DNA of 64,000 nucleotides from JBEKHT01 sp050012135 (lineage in GTDB: Bacteria; Chloroflexota; Anaerolineae; Anaerolineales; RBG-16-64-43), in the NCBI GenBank assembly GCA_050012135.1, contig JBEKHT010000004.1, positions 1 to 64,000 of the forward strand. Reading direction: 5' to 3'. Each line of letters starts with the position of its first letter. The stretch's first letter is position 1. Both the position numbers and the translations under genes were made by a program. A model generated the notes under the pieces. The model was not told where the DNA came from. It saw nothing but the letters and a program-made list of their open reading frames with translations, and searched no databases. Shown here one piece after another: positions 1 to 9,062 of this stretch.

Positions 1-43
1 AGGGTCCCGAGATACACGGAGGCTTTGCATCGCTGGCAAACGA

Positions 44-1309
44 TCATCGCGGGACCTCGCTGCGAGCCTCTATCAGGCTGCGCGTCCCGTACTTCATTCG
101 TTTTTGCCCGGACTCCGAAAGGTGGTGCTCCAGGCTCAGGTGTTCGGCCTCCCCGATGACCGTGTTGGCGACGGAGCTCTCGCCGAGTTCGAGCAACTGG
201 GTGGCAAGACGGTTGAGTTTGCGGGTGGCCCGCTCCACGTGACCGGCCTTGGCTTCGATGACCGCTCTCTCCTGCAATTGGTACAGGGTCACGCTCCGCA
301 CCGCTGCGAGCAGTGGCCCGGAGATCGGAGTCGGCACCACCTCTTCCGTGACGGGGAAAGCCAAGGACAACACCGACTGCAGCTCTTCGTTCTGGGGAAC
401 CAGGTGCGCCCCGAAGGTAAGATTCCCCACCTCGAAGGAGGGCGTCGCACTCAGGGGAGAGAAGAGAAACTCCAGAAGCAGGCTGAGGGTGCTGCCCTGG
501 TAGAGAGTTCCCAGTCGCAGGAAGGTCTGGGTCGGCAAGGGGGTGGGAGAAGGGGAAATGCGAAAAGCCGCCCGCAGTATCACTCCGGGGTTGGTCGCGA
601 TCTCCAGGGTGAGACGGTCGGAATAGACCTGCCCGAATCCGTGGAATTTCTCCCGCATGAAGTGGGCCAGGGTGGAGACCTGGTCGATGAAAACGGCCTG
701 CCCTCCGGTCCGCGAGGCCAGGCCGTCGAGAAACACGTCGTTCCACTCCGCTCCAATCCCGACCGCGGTGATCTCCGTCCCCTCTTGGGCGGCCTGCTCG
801 GCGAGCTGACGACAGTTCTCCTCATCCCCGTAGGTCTGACCATCCGTAATGAGGATGATGTGATCAATGGCGCCAGTCCTTCTTCCCTCCCGGATTTCTG
901 CGAGAGCCGCCTGGAGACCTTGGAAGATTTCGGTTCCTCCGCTGGTCTGGGTCTGATTGAGCCGGCCTTCGACGGAAGCCGCAGAGTCCGTGCTTCTGGC
1001 GCCCACCAGGATCTCCGCCCGATCGCTGAAGGTCAGCAGGCTGAGATGGTCCTGGGGACGAAGGCGGCGAAGGATTTCAGCCACCGAGGAGCGTGCCGTG
1101 TCCAAGCGCTCGCCCGCCATGGAGGTGGAACGGTCCAGAGCGATACACAGGTTCAAGTCGGGAGCCAGCGGTCGGTCCGGCTCCTTTCCGGGGCGAATGC
1201 TCACCAGCGTGTAGAGTACCTGGGGCTCATCGACCGCCAACAGCGAGGGCCGACTGTGGCTGAGCTCAACCGAGAGAGGCTGACCGTTCGTCCCGGGCTT
1301 GGCGTTCAT
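44..1309 (-). CDS. von Willebrand factor type A (VWA) domain protein
   Basis: A 421-residue protein with a VWA domain at about residues 50-220. The MIDAS metal-binding signature is visible as DRSTSMAGERLD (DxSxS) near residue 60 and ITDGQTYGDEE near residue 155. The rest is a beta-rich region without a motif I recognise. There is no signal peptide or membrane segment, so it should be cytoplasmic. VWA proteins bind partner proteins through a divalent metal; the partner here is unknown. Its ATG overlaps the stop of the PP2C phosphatase gene (ATGA), so it is the third gene of the kinase-phosphatase-VWA operon and probably takes part in, or is a target of, that phosphorylation circuit (inference). 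A further ATG at 30 on the same strand could begin a next gene running off the left edge, but it has no visible ribosome-binding site. Confidence 0.85.
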   Translation of the reverse strand: MNAKPGTNGQPLSVELSHSRPSLLAVDEPQVLYTLVSIRPGKEPDRPLAPDLNLCIALDRSTSMAGERLDTARSSVAEILRRLRPQDHLSLLTFSDRAEILVGARSTDSAASVEGRLNQTQTSGGTEIFQGLQAALAEIREGRRTGAIDHIILITDGQTYGDEENCRQLAEQAAQEGTEITAVGIGAEWNDVFLDGLASRTGGQAVFIDQVSTLAHFMREKFHGFGQVYSDRLTLEIATNPGVILRAAFRISPSPTPLPTQTFLRLGTLYQGSTLSLLLEFLFSPLSATPSFEVGNLTFGAHLVPQNEELQSVLSLAFPVTEEVVPTPISGPLLAAVRSVTLYQLQERAVIEAKAGHVERATRKLNRLATQLLELGESSVANTVIGEAEHLSLEHHLSESGQKRMKYGTRSLIEARSEVPR

Positions 1310-2148
1310 TCCCCGCCAGTCATCTCCACCAGCACCGCAGAGATGTTATCCGGGCCTCCGGCGGCATTGCACAGGTCTACCAAGGCAGTGCAGGCGGCCT
1401 GAACCGAGGGCGACTTGCGAATCGTCTCCAGGATTTCCTTCTCCGGAATGGCTCCCCACAATCCGTCCGAACAGAGCAGGAGCCGGGCTCCGGGTTCCCA
1501 GGGATAGGTGACGATTTCGGGCTCCAGGTCATCTGTCTGCCCGATGGCGCGCAGCAGGACGTTGCGTTGAGCATAGCGCGTGGCTTCCTCCGGGCTGATT
1601 TGGCCGACGTCGATGAGCCGCTGAACCAAGGAGTGGTCATGGCTGATCTGATGAAGCTCCTCCTTGACGAAATAGGCGCGGCTGTCGCCGATGTGAGCCA
1701 GGAAGACCTGCTGGGTGAAGACCAGGCAGGCCGTGAGGGTTGTCCCGCTTCCGGGAAAATGCCGCAGGACGGACTGGTTGGCCTTCCGCATGGCGTTTTG
1801 CAGCATTTCCTGGATGGATACCTGTTCCTCCCCCGGAGATCCCCCCAGCCAAAGCGCCCCGAACTGGCCCATGACCTCCCGAGCAAAGGTCTGCGCGGCG
1901 AGGCGGCTGGCCCGCTCGCCCAACTCGTGTCCGCCCATGCCGTCGGCGACAATGAACAAGCCGAAGTAGGGCAGGGTGCTGTCGGCCTGCTGCAGGGCCG
2001 TGATCGCGATCAGGCTGTCTTCGTTGGTGGAGCGCACGCGGCCGATGTTATGGCCGATGCCCACGTGAAACGCTGGCGGCCCGCTGCGGTCCCCCGGCAG
2101 GGGGCGCGTAGAGGGTCGATCCCCACGGCCCTTCGATAAGGGAGTCAA
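1306..2148 (-). CDS. PP2C-family protein serine/threonine phosphatase
   Basis: A metal-dependent phosphatase that should reverse phosphorylation by the upstream kinase. PP2C motifs appear in order: RSTNED, VADGMGGHELGERAS (metal ligands D and G), GTTLTACLVF, HIGDSRAYF, HDHSLV, LLLCSDGLWG and GGPDNISAVLVEM. I chose the TTG at 2148 as start because AAGGAG (2160-2155) lies 6 bases upstream. This gives 280 residues, starts just before the conserved domain and leaves 24 bases after the kinase stop. A longer reading from TTG 2217 would overlap the kinase gene and has no such site. No membrane segment is present, so it should be a soluble cytoplasmic enzyme. It is coupled by an ATGA overlap to the VWA gene downstream. 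Confidence 0.92.
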   Translation of the reverse strand: MTPLSKGRGDRPSTRPLPGDRSGPPAFHVGIGHNIGRVRSTNEDSLIAITALQQADSTLPYFGLFIVADGMGGHELGERASRLAAQTFAREVMGQFGALWLGGSPGEEQVSIQEMLQNAMRKANQSVLRHFPGSGTTLTACLVFTQQVFLAHIGDSRAYFVKEELHQISHDHSLVQRLIDVGQISPEEATRYAQRNVLLRAIGQTDDLEPEIVTYPWEPGARLLLCSDGLWGAIPEKEILETIRKSPSVQAACTALVDLCNAAGGPDNISAVLVEMTGGE

Positions 2149-2171
2149 TGATCGCTCCTTCTCCGGCCGGC

Positions 2172-4067
2172 CTACACCGGAAGTGCGTAGACCCGGTGAT
2201 CGGTTGAGCCGAAGCAAATCACGTTTTCACCCGCCGTGGGGGCCCCGGTAATAGCTCCCCCGGTGGCGAACTTCCAGCGCAGCTTTCCACTCACTAGCTC
2301 TATGCAGTATAGACGGCCATCAACCGACCCACAATAGACAAGTCCCTTGTGAATCAATGGCGAAGCATTCACCTGACCTTCTGTGTCCACGTGCCACTTT
2401 TCCTTGCTACTCTTGGCGTCCACCGCATAGATCCGCCCATCCGCGGAGCCGAACACGATCAGGTCTTCGCCAACCGCCGGTGAGGAGACAATGGATTTTC
2501 CGGTCCGAAACCGCCACACGACCCACCCCGATGTGGCGTCCAGCGCGTAAAGACTGTAATCCACAGAGCCGAAGTACACAAGGCCGTTAGCCTCCGCGGG
2601 AGAGGAGACCACGGCTCGCCGGGAGCGGAACTGCCACTTGGACTCGCCCCCCAAGGTAACGGAATGGAAGTCCCCTGCATCACAGCCGAAGTAGACACGA
2701 TCGCCGACCACTAGAGCGGTGGATCGCACCGGGCCGGCGACTTCGTAGCGCCAGGCTCGACGGCCGGTGGCTACGTTCACGGCGTGAAGCGCGCCGTCGT
2801 CAGAGCCCACGAAGATATGACCCACCGCAATGACCGGGGAGGAGCGAATGGGCTTGTCGGCAGAGTAAGTCCACAGAAGCCTGCCGCCATTTAGGCTCAA
2901 GGCATGCAACCGATGATCCTCCGACCCCAGGAAGATCGAGTCCTCTCGCAAGGCGGGCCGCCCCGGAAGACCTCCCTCCGTCGCGTATTTCCATTTGAAC
3001 TGCCCCGTCTCGGCATCCAAGGCATAGAGGTTGTGGTCATAGGCCCCCACCAGGACCATCCTCTCTGTGAGCGCGGGCGTGCCCCGCACCTCATCTTCGC
3101 AGGTGAAGACCCAGAGGGGGGATGGGCCCTCTTCGCTTTCGCCCGCGGCCGGATGAGAAGGTTTGCGCTCCGAGGCAGCGGGCTCGGCCACGTCACCGCG
3201 CATCTCCTTCAAGACCTGTGCGAGCGCGTGCGACAACTCGGCCGGGGTCGCAAATCGATCGCTGAGGTTATAGGAAAGAGCCCGATCGACAACCTTTTCA
3301 AGAGATTCCGGCACCGCCGGATTAAGGTCCCGCAGGGGCCGGTCCGCCCAGGTGAAGGGCGGCTCGATGCGCGGATCCCGGTTGGTAAGCAGATGGTGAA
3401 GGGTGGCCCCCAGCGCATAGATGTCCGAAAGAGGACCCGCCTCCCCGCGATACTGTTCCGGTGGCGCGTAGCCCTCGGTTCCGATCATCGTGCCTTTGCG
3501 GTCCGGGGAAAAGAGCTTGGCGATCCCGAAATCGACCAGGCGGACGCGCCCATGGTCATCAATCATCACGTTGGACGGCTTGATATCTCGAAAGATGACC
3601 GGAGGATCATGGGTGTGCAAGAACTGCAGAACGTCGCAGATCTCGATGGCCCACTCGATGACTTTGTCAATGGGGAGAAGGCTTTTGCTCTCCCCCAGGA
3701 TCGACTCAAGATCCTTGCCGCTGATGAACTCCATCACCAGGAACGATCGTTCCTCTTCGGAGAAGTAATCGAAAATTCGCGGGATCGCGGGATGATCCAG
3801 GGTTGCCAGGAGGTTGGCTTCGCGCTCGAAGTTCTCGACCACGGCTCGGCGGGTGGTTGCGTCCGTGCTCTGATTAAGGAGCTGCTTGACCGCGACCAGG
3901 CGGCTCACGTTGGGGAATCGCAGGTCTCGGGCCTGGTAGACGGAACTCATCCCCCCTCTTCCCAGGACCCGCTGGATGAGGTATCGACTTTGGAGCGTCG
4001 TTCCGTTCGGCAGCGAGGCGGTTGGCGCCTTGCTAGGTAGGCGCGAGCGGATCGGATTGGTTTCCAG
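2172..4067 (-). CDS. Ser/Thr protein kinase fused to an 8-bladed PQQ-like beta-propeller
   Basis: A Hanks-type kinase of 631 residues if started at CTG 4067. The kinase domain (about residues 15-285) shows the glycine loop LGRGGMSSVY, VAVK, FRDIKPSNVM in place of the usual HRD motif, DFGIAK and GTEGYAPPEQYRG. After a short polar linker there are eight repeats of about 40 residues, each with a core like SADGRIYAVDA, ending at STDHRVYALPV. This is the pattern of an 8-bladed PQQ/quinoprotein-type propeller. Unlike PknD-type receptors, no membrane segment separates kinase and propeller, so the propeller should be cytoplasmic. The only ATG (3950) falls inside the glycine loop. The reading frame upstream has no ATG, GTG or TTG before its stop. 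An AGGAGG stands 9 bases before an in-frame CTG, so CTG is the likely start. It heads an operon with PP2C and VWA genes. Confidence 0.9.
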   Translation of the reverse strand: METNPIRSRLPSKAPTASLPNGTTLQSRYLIQRVLGRGGMSSVYQARDLRFPNVSRLVAVKQLLNQSTDATTRRAVVENFEREANLLATLDHPAIPRIFDYFSEEERSFLVMEFISGKDLESILGESKSLLPIDKVIEWAIEICDVLQFLHTHDPPVIFRDIKPSNVMIDDHGRVRLVDFGIAKLFSPDRKGTMIGTEGYAPPEQYRGEAGPLSDIYALGATLHHLLTNRDPRIEPPFTWADRPLRDLNPAVPESLEKVVDRALSYNLSDRFATPAELSHALAQVLKEMRGDVAEPAASERKPSHPAAGESEEGPSPLWVFTCEDEVRGTPALTERMVLVGAYDHNLYALDAETGQFKWKYATEGGLPGRPALREDSIFLGSEDHRLHALSLNGGRLLWTYSADKPIRSSPVIAVGHIFVGSDDGALHAVNVATGRRAWRYEVAGPVRSTALVVGDRVYFGCDAGDFHSVTLGGESKWQFRSRRAVVSSPAEANGLVYFGSVDYSLYALDATSGWVVWRFRTGKSIVSSPAVGEDLIVFGSADGRIYAVDAKSSKEKWHVDTEGQVNASPLIHKGLVYCGSVDGRLYCIELVSGKLRWKFATGGAITGAPTAGENVICFGSTDHRVYALPV

Positions 4068-4082
4068 TGCGGATCTCCTCCT
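4068..4082 (-). promoter_or_regulatory. Ribosome-binding site that sets the CTG start of the kinase
   Basis: Read on the minus strand, AGGAGG occupies 4082-4077, then nine bases lead to CTG at 4067. It is the only strong Shine-Dalgarno sequence between the predicted transcription start and the kinase glycine loop, and it supports a non-canonical CTG start. Confidence 0.6.
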
Positions 4083-4114
4083 GATGAATTGCCAGCTGCC
4101 CAGGGCCTTTTCCG

Positions 4115-4143
4115 ATTATAAGCACCCCAATCCTCAACCGCAA
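4115..4143 (-). promoter_or_regulatory. Sigma70-type promoter of the kinase-PP2C-VWA operon
   Basis: On the minus strand: -35 TTGCGG at 4143-4138, a 17-base spacer, and a perfect -10 TATAAT at 4120-4115. Transcription would begin near 4108, about 40 bases before the CTG start. It lies in the gap between the mfd stop and the kinase gene. Confidence 0.7.
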
Positions 4144-4203
4144 CCGGCTTCCTCCGACACGAGCCCTCCCGGGGGCACCGGTCGGGCAGAACCCGAAGCC
4201 CAC

Positions 4204-7200
4204 TTAGCTCCGAGCGGATGCCTCCGGAGCAGGAATTGGGGGGGCTGGTTCGGTGGCCGGGTAGGAGCCGCCGCTTGGCCGGTACTGGGCCAGCCAGCGC
4301 AGCACGTAGGTGAGGCGGTCACGCCACCCGTCCTCCGATAAGATTCTCTGCAGGTACAGCGACCCCCGGCTGAATCGGGAAAGAGGGGGGGGCTCGGTCA
4401 GCTGTTCCTCGGCGAAGCCGACCAGACGGAGCGCAAGGCTGCCATTCTCCATGGTCACGCTCTCCACGCCCGCTTTCTGGGCCAGCACCTTGACCCGCAG
4501 CTGATAGAGCAGGTTGTCCACCGCCAGGGGCGGGTTCCCGAACCGATCTCTCAACTCTTCCGAGAATGCCTCCAATTGCGCCTCCTCCTGGATTTCGGCC
4601 ATTCTTCGATAGAGACGCAATCGAAGGTCTCGGTCCTCGACGTAGTCCGGAGGCAGGCCCACGTTCAAGGGCAAGTCCACGGTGGCCAGGACGGGGGGCA
4701 TCAGCTGGACCGCCCCCTCCCGCTGTTCTTTGAGATGGCGGACAGCCTGGGTGAGCAGCCGCGTGTAGAGGTGGAAGCCAATTGCGGCAATATGCCCATG
4801 CTGCCGGGATCCCAGAATCTCTCCCGCCCCGCGAATCTCCAGGTCGCGCATCGCGATGCCGTATCCGGCCCCCAGCTCCGTTTGATCCGCCATCGTCTCC
4901 AAGCGATCCCGGGCCTCGTGGGTCAAATGGTGCTTGCGGTCGGTAAAGAAGTAGGCATAGCCTCTCATTGCGCTTCGGCCGACCCGGCCCCGGAGCTGGT
5001 AGAGCTGAGCCAGGCCGAAGGTGTCCGCTCGCTCCACGATGAGGGTATTGGCATTGGGGATGTCCAGCCCGGATTCGATAATGGAGGTGCACAGCAGGAC
5101 ATCCGCCTCCCGGGAGATGAAGGCTTGCATGGAGCGCTCGAGCTGGTTCTCGGGCATCTGCCCGTGAGCCATCGTGATGTGGGCTTCCGGGACGAGTGTC
5201 GCGAGCTTCTTTTGGGCCACGGCGATCGTCTCCACCCGGTTGTGTACCCAGAAAACCTGTCCGCCGCGGTCCAACTCGCGCAGGATCGCTCTGCGCACGA
5301 CGCTTTCGGAGTAGCCGCGAATTCGGGTGACGACAGGCAGTCGCTCCTCGGGAGGGGTGTTGATCGTGGAGATATCTCGGACGCCGGTCAGAGAAAGATA
5401 CAAGGTGCGTGGGATTGGTGTGGCCGTCAGGGTGAGGACATCCACCTCGGTTCGGAGATGCTTGAGGTGTTCCTTGTGAGCGACGCCGAATCGCTGCTCC
5501 TCATCGATGACCACCAGACCGAGGTCCTTGAAGCGCACGTCGGCTTGAAGCAGTCGGTGAGTCCCGATGATGATCTCGACTCGACCCTCGGCCAAGTCGG
5601 CCAGGACCGAGGCCTGTTCGGCGGGCGTGCGAAAGCGCGAGAGCATCTCCACGCGCACCGGGAAGGGCGCCAGACGCTGGCGAAAGGTTTCGAAGTGCTG
5701 TTGGGCCAATAGGGTGGTAGGGACCAGGATCGCAACCTGCTTTCCGTCCATCACGGCTTTGAAGGCAGCCCGCAGGGCCACTTCCGTCTTGCCATAGCCG
5801 ACGTCCCCACAGATCAGGCGGTCCATCGGCCCCGCGCGCTCCATGTCGCGCTTGACCTCTTCAATGGCTCGGAGCTGGTCCTCCGTCTCGACGAATGGGA
5901 AGGAGGCTTCCAGCTCGCTTTGCCAGGGAGTATCCGGACCGAAGGAATGGCCCAGAGCCGTTTGCCTCTTCGCATACAGGTCCAGGAGTTCGCGGGCGAT
6001 CTCCTCGACCGCCTTGCGGGCCTTCTCGCGAGCGGTGGCCCAGTCAGCGGATCCAACACGCGAAAGGGCTGGAGGTCGCTCATCGGCCCCCACGTATCGC
6101 GTCAAACGATCTGCTTGGTGGACCGGCACATAGACTTGATCTCCACCCGCGAATTCCACCTGCAGGTACTCCCGCTGGGTCTCGTCCACCGTGCGGTGCA
6201 CCAGTCCACCGAACCGACCGATTCCGTATTCCACGTGCACCACAAAGTCGCCCGGCTTCAGGTCTGCGTATTCCGCCTCCGGAGCCGTCGCCCCCGCGTG
6301 GATTCGCCGTCTCGGTTCGGGCCTGGCCCAACCAAAGATCTCTCCGTCGGTGAGAAGGTCCAGGGCGCACGATGGCCCCGCTTCGCCTGGGGAGTGCAGC
6401 ACGAACCCCTCTTGGAGCGCGCCTAGGATGAAGACCTGGGCTCCTTCCGCAGGGAGTTGGGTGAGCACTTCGGAGGCCGCAGGGACAAAATTCCCTCGTT
6501 CACCCCAGAGGTCGGCCAGCCGTGCCGCTTGGCGAGACACGACGACCGTTCGGGATTGAGCCTGATGGGCCTGCTGGAGGTGCTCAATCAAGGGCGTGAT
6601 CTGACCACCGAAGCGCGGCCCAGGGGCGAACGCCTCGCCCAGCGGGACCAGGTCGGCCTCGGCGCCCGGTCTCCCCAGTTCGATCAACAGGCGGGTTTCC
6701 AGGGATTCCCTGAGATGGTCCCACGAGAGAGCGGCCGGGGGATCTTCGGGTCGGATTTCCCCGTTTTCGAGGGCTTCCGCGCGAAGCTGAAGGTTCTGTG
6801 CCTCCAAATCGGCGGCGGTCTCCTCAAGCTCCTCGTAGTTCTCCACGAGCACAATGCCATCGGGTGCCAGGTGATCCAACAGATCCGCGGGGGGATAGAG
6901 CCATGGGATGAAGAACTCGACGGAGGGGCGGGATTCTGGACCCAACTCATCCACCTCCGGGTTGCGATCCAAGAGCGTTGACCAGGGACCCCCGGCTTGG
7001 GCCCGGAGGGGTTTGAGATCGCGGTCCAAGGCTTCCCTCGCAGGGGTGATGCTGAGACTGGAGACCGGATCTGTGGAGCGCTGTGTTGCTGGATCGAAAT
7101 GCCGAAGCGTCTCGATGGTCTCCCCAAAGAACTCAATCCGTGCAGGTTGCGGATCAGCTGGAGGCCACAGGTCGGCGATTCCTCCGCGCCGGCTGAACTG

Positions 7201-7770
7201 ACCGGGCTCCATCACATAGGGGTAGCCTTGGTAGCCCAAGTCAACTGCGAAGCGGAGAAGTTCATCCAAGGAGGCCTTGGCTCCGGGAGCGACCACCCGA
7301 GTGTTTCCCACAAACTCCTGGCGAGGGAGGGTCGGCGTCATCCAGGCCCGCAAGGAGGTCAAGACCAGAAGCGGGGACCAAGTCCCCTGGGAGCCGGTCG
7401 AGTACTCGGCAAGAGAGGACAGGGTCGAAATGCGCTCGAGAATGGTTCTTTGGCCCCACGGGGCGGCCTCGTAAAAAAGCGGGGAGGGCTCTCCGAATAG
7501 CTGGATGCGCAGGGTGGGATCCCAGGTCGAGATTTCGTCTCTCAAGGCCAGGACCTCATCCGACCGGGAAAGCGCCAGGACGAGTGGGACTCGAACGTCC
7601 CGAGCGAGTGCAGCCAGCACCGGTGCCCGCGCCGACCGAGGAAGGGCCAGAGCCACAGTCCGGAAATGTGTGGGCCTCGAGGCTCTCAGGCCCAGCAGGC
7701 GGGCCTGGAGGGCCTGGTACGCAGGCTGGGACCGAATGGTCTCGAGCAGAGGGGTCAGGCTAGTCGACAC
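4204..7770 (-). CDS. mfd: Transcription-repair coupling factor Mfd
   Basis: An ATP-dependent translocase that pushes stalled RNA polymerase off damaged DNA and recruits UvrA. At 1188 residues it is close to the usual 1150. The UvrB-like N-terminal module is followed by the CarD-like polymerase-binding domain (DFVVHVEYGIGRFGGL, near residue 510). The translocase motor then shows Walker A GDVGYGKTEVALRAAF, VVIDEEQRFGV, LTATPIPRTLYLSLTG and the RGRVGRS motif VI. The TRCF C-terminal domain follows (LPPDYVEDRDLRLRLYRRMA). Its start overlaps the end of pth by 11 bases, so the two are probably co-transcribed and coupled. The pth-mfd pair is a widespread arrangement. Confidence 0.98.
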   Translation of the reverse strand: MSTSLTPLLETIRSQPAYQALQARLLGLRASRPTHFRTVALALPRSARAPVLAALARDVRVPLVLALSRSDEVLALRDEISTWDPTLRIQLFGEPSPLFYEAAPWGQRTILERISTLSSLAEYSTGSQGTWSPLLVLTSLRAWMTPTLPRQEFVGNTRVVAPGAKASLDELLRFAVDLGYQGYPYVMEPGQFSRRGGIADLWPPADPQPARIEFFGETIETLRHFDPATQRSTDPVSSLSITPAREALDRDLKPLRAQAGGPWSTLLDRNPEVDELGPESRPSVEFFIPWLYPPADLLDHLAPDGIVLVENYEELEETAADLEAQNLQLRAEALENGEIRPEDPPAALSWDHLRESLETRLLIELGRPGAEADLVPLGEAFAPGPRFGGQITPLIEHLQQAHQAQSRTVVVSRQAARLADLWGERGNFVPAASEVLTQLPAEGAQVFILGALQEGFVLHSPGEAGPSCALDLLTDGEIFGWARPEPRRRIHAGATAPEAEYADLKPGDFVVHVEYGIGRFGGLVHRTVDETQREYLQVEFAGGDQVYVPVHQADRLTRYVGADERPPALSRVGSADWATAREKARKAVEEIARELLDLYAKRQTALGHSFGPDTPWQSELEASFPFVETEDQLRAIEEVKRDMERAGPMDRLICGDVGYGKTEVALRAAFKAVMDGKQVAILVPTTLLAQQHFETFRQRLAPFPVRVEMLSRFRTPAEQASVLADLAEGRVEIIIGTHRLLQADVRFKDLGLVVIDEEQRFGVAHKEHLKHLRTEVDVLTLTATPIPRTLYLSLTGVRDISTINTPPEERLPVVTRIRGYSESVVRRAILRELDRGGQVFWVHNRVETIAVAQKKLATLVPEAHITMAHGQMPENQLERSMQAFISREADVLLCTSIIESGLDIPNANTLIVERADTFGLAQLYQLRGRVGRSAMRGYAYFFTDRKHHLTHEARDRLETMADQTELGAGYGIAMRDLEIRGAGEILGSRQHGHIAAIGFHLYTRLLTQAVRHLKEQREGAVQLMPPVLATVDLPLNVGLPPDYVEDRDLRLRLYRRMAEIQEEAQLEAFSEELRDRFGNPPLAVDNLLYQLRVKVLAQKAGVESVTMENGSLALRLVGFAEEQLTEPPPLSRFSRGSLYLQRILSEDGWRDRLTYVLRWLAQYRPSGGSYPATEPAPPIPAPEASARS

Positions 7771-8362
7771 GCAAGCTTCCTGCCGAGTCAGGCTCTCCGT
7801 TGTATCGGTTCATCGCCGCCTGTAGGCCGGAGTGAATGAACATATCAACTGCCTCGGCCGCCCGCCCGACGATCTCGTTCAGTTTCGGTTCCTCCTGCAG
7901 GGCGAAGTCTTGAAGGACATACGCCGCCGGATCCATGTTCTCGGGCGGCCGGTCAATCCCGATTCGCAGCCTGGGGAATTCCTGCGATCCCAGGGCGTCG
8001 ATTATGGATTGGATCCCTTTCTGCCCGCCTGAGCCTCCAACCGGCCGCAAGCGGAGCGTACCCAAGGGCAGATCGACGTCGTCCGAGCAGACCAGCAGAC
8101 GCTCGTAAGGAATACCGTAGAAGCGCACTAGCGCCAGGACGGCCTGTCCGCTTGCATTCATGAAGGTCTGGGGCTTCGCCAGGAGAATGGTCTTCCCCTC
8201 AACGTGTACACTGGCCAGAAGGCAGTGAAAACCCCTGCGCGAGAACCGTGTCTCTGACAGCTTGGCAACTCTGTCAACTACACGGAAGCCCACGCTGTGC
8301 CGGTTCCGGACGTACTGCCGGCCGGGGTTACCCAGTCCTACCACGGCTGCATCCAAGGTCAT
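7760..8362 (-). CDS. pth: Peptidyl-tRNA hydrolase
   Basis: Releases tRNA from peptidyl-tRNAs that drop off the ribosome. The 200-residue length is typical. The N-terminal GLGNPGRQY, the catalytic His in RNRHSVGF, KPQTFMNASGQAV, and the segment from DDVDLPLG through GGSGGQKG all match the Pth family. The ATG at 8362 is preceded by AGAGGA. Downstream mfd starts inside its last codons. A promoter candidate lies about 170 bases upstream. Confidence 0.97.
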   Translation of the reverse strand: MTLDAAVVGLGNPGRQYVRNRHSVGFRVVDRVAKLSETRFSRRGFHCLLASVHVEGKTILLAKPQTFMNASGQAVLALVRFYGIPYERLLVCSDDVDLPLGTLRLRPVGGSGGQKGIQSIIDALGSQEFPRLRIGIDRPPENMDPAAYVLQDFALQEEPKLNEIVGRAAEAVDMFIHSGLQAAMNRYNGEPDSAGSLRVD

Positions 8363-8534
8363 GTTGTCCTCTGGCTGGGGTGATTCCTTCGAGGTTTTCC
8401 CAGGCGCAGCCTGGGGCCCTGGCCGGCGTCAGGGGAGTCCGGTCGATAATTCGGGGTTCCGTCCAGCTTGCTCCTGTCTGTGCCCAGAAAACCCGCGTCT
8501 GGCCACGAGGCTAATGCAGGCTCGGTGATCCTCT

Positions 8535-8564
8535 AGTTTAGCATGCGGGGGCCGCCTCCCTCAA
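8535..8564 (-). promoter_or_regulatory. Probable promoter of pth-mfd
   Basis: On the minus strand: -35 TTGAGG (8564-8559), an 18-base spacer, -10 TAAACT (8540-8535). This predicts a leader of about 165 bases before pth. The match is moderate. Confidence 0.45.
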
Positions 8565-8907
8565 GCCCCGTTTCCTCCGGCTATTCCATTACCCAGGGGG
8601 CTGGGTTCTCTCCATCCGCGAGGGACTAGGGAGGAATGCGCGGCCTGCCAGGCAAGATCCGGAGCAGAGCGACCTTGGATCGTCAGGGAACCGACAGCAC
8701 GCCGGGTCGTTCAGGGTCCTCCGATTCTAGCTGCAATGAGAGGCGGACCGCGGATGGTAGACTCGGTGCTTGGGGACGAAGAGCCGCAGGCTGGCCCGAG
8801 AGACGGCGCCCTCCATGGCGCTTCCCGAATGAACGAAGACCAGCAGCTTCTGCTCGCCTGACGTCATGAGGCAAGGGAGGTCAGGGTCCAGGTACATCAT
8901 CCGATCT

Positions 8908-8937
8908 TTGACAAGCTGCCGAGCTGACCCTGATTGT
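8908..8937 (+). promoter_or_regulatory. Possible promoter of hemW
   Basis: A consensus -35 TTGACA at 8908-8913 is followed after 18 bases by a weak -10 GATTGT at 8932-8937. The leader to the hemW ATG would be about 120 bases. Confidence 0.3.
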
Positions 8938-9062
8938 CATCGCGGCCAAGCCAGATTGCTCGATCCTCGGGCCTCTCTCACTTGCCTGTGGCCTTCTCGA
9001 TGCCATTCTGTTCCATGCCTCGGGCAGGCCGCAAATCGGGGGATCTGGAGACTTTGAGCGCA

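Larger units (their letters stand above)
8363..9062. other. Divergent intergenic region between pth and hemW, no gene recognised
   Basis: About 700 bases with no convincing gene. Short frames, such as one at 8636-8869, have low-complexity Arg/Gly/Pro content and no family resemblance. It holds the probable pth promoter (8535-8564) and a possible hemW promoter (8908-8937). No tRNA or terminator was seen. Confidence 0.5.

Noticed and set aside
104..1402. A 432-codon plus-strand frame opposite the VWA gene
   Set aside because: The minus strand encodes clear VWA and PP2C motifs in an operon; this frame is a shadow.
8636..8869. A 77-codon frame between pth and hemW
   Set aside because: GGAGG is only 2 bases from the ATG, the composition is Arg/Gly/Pro low-complexity, and there is no family match.
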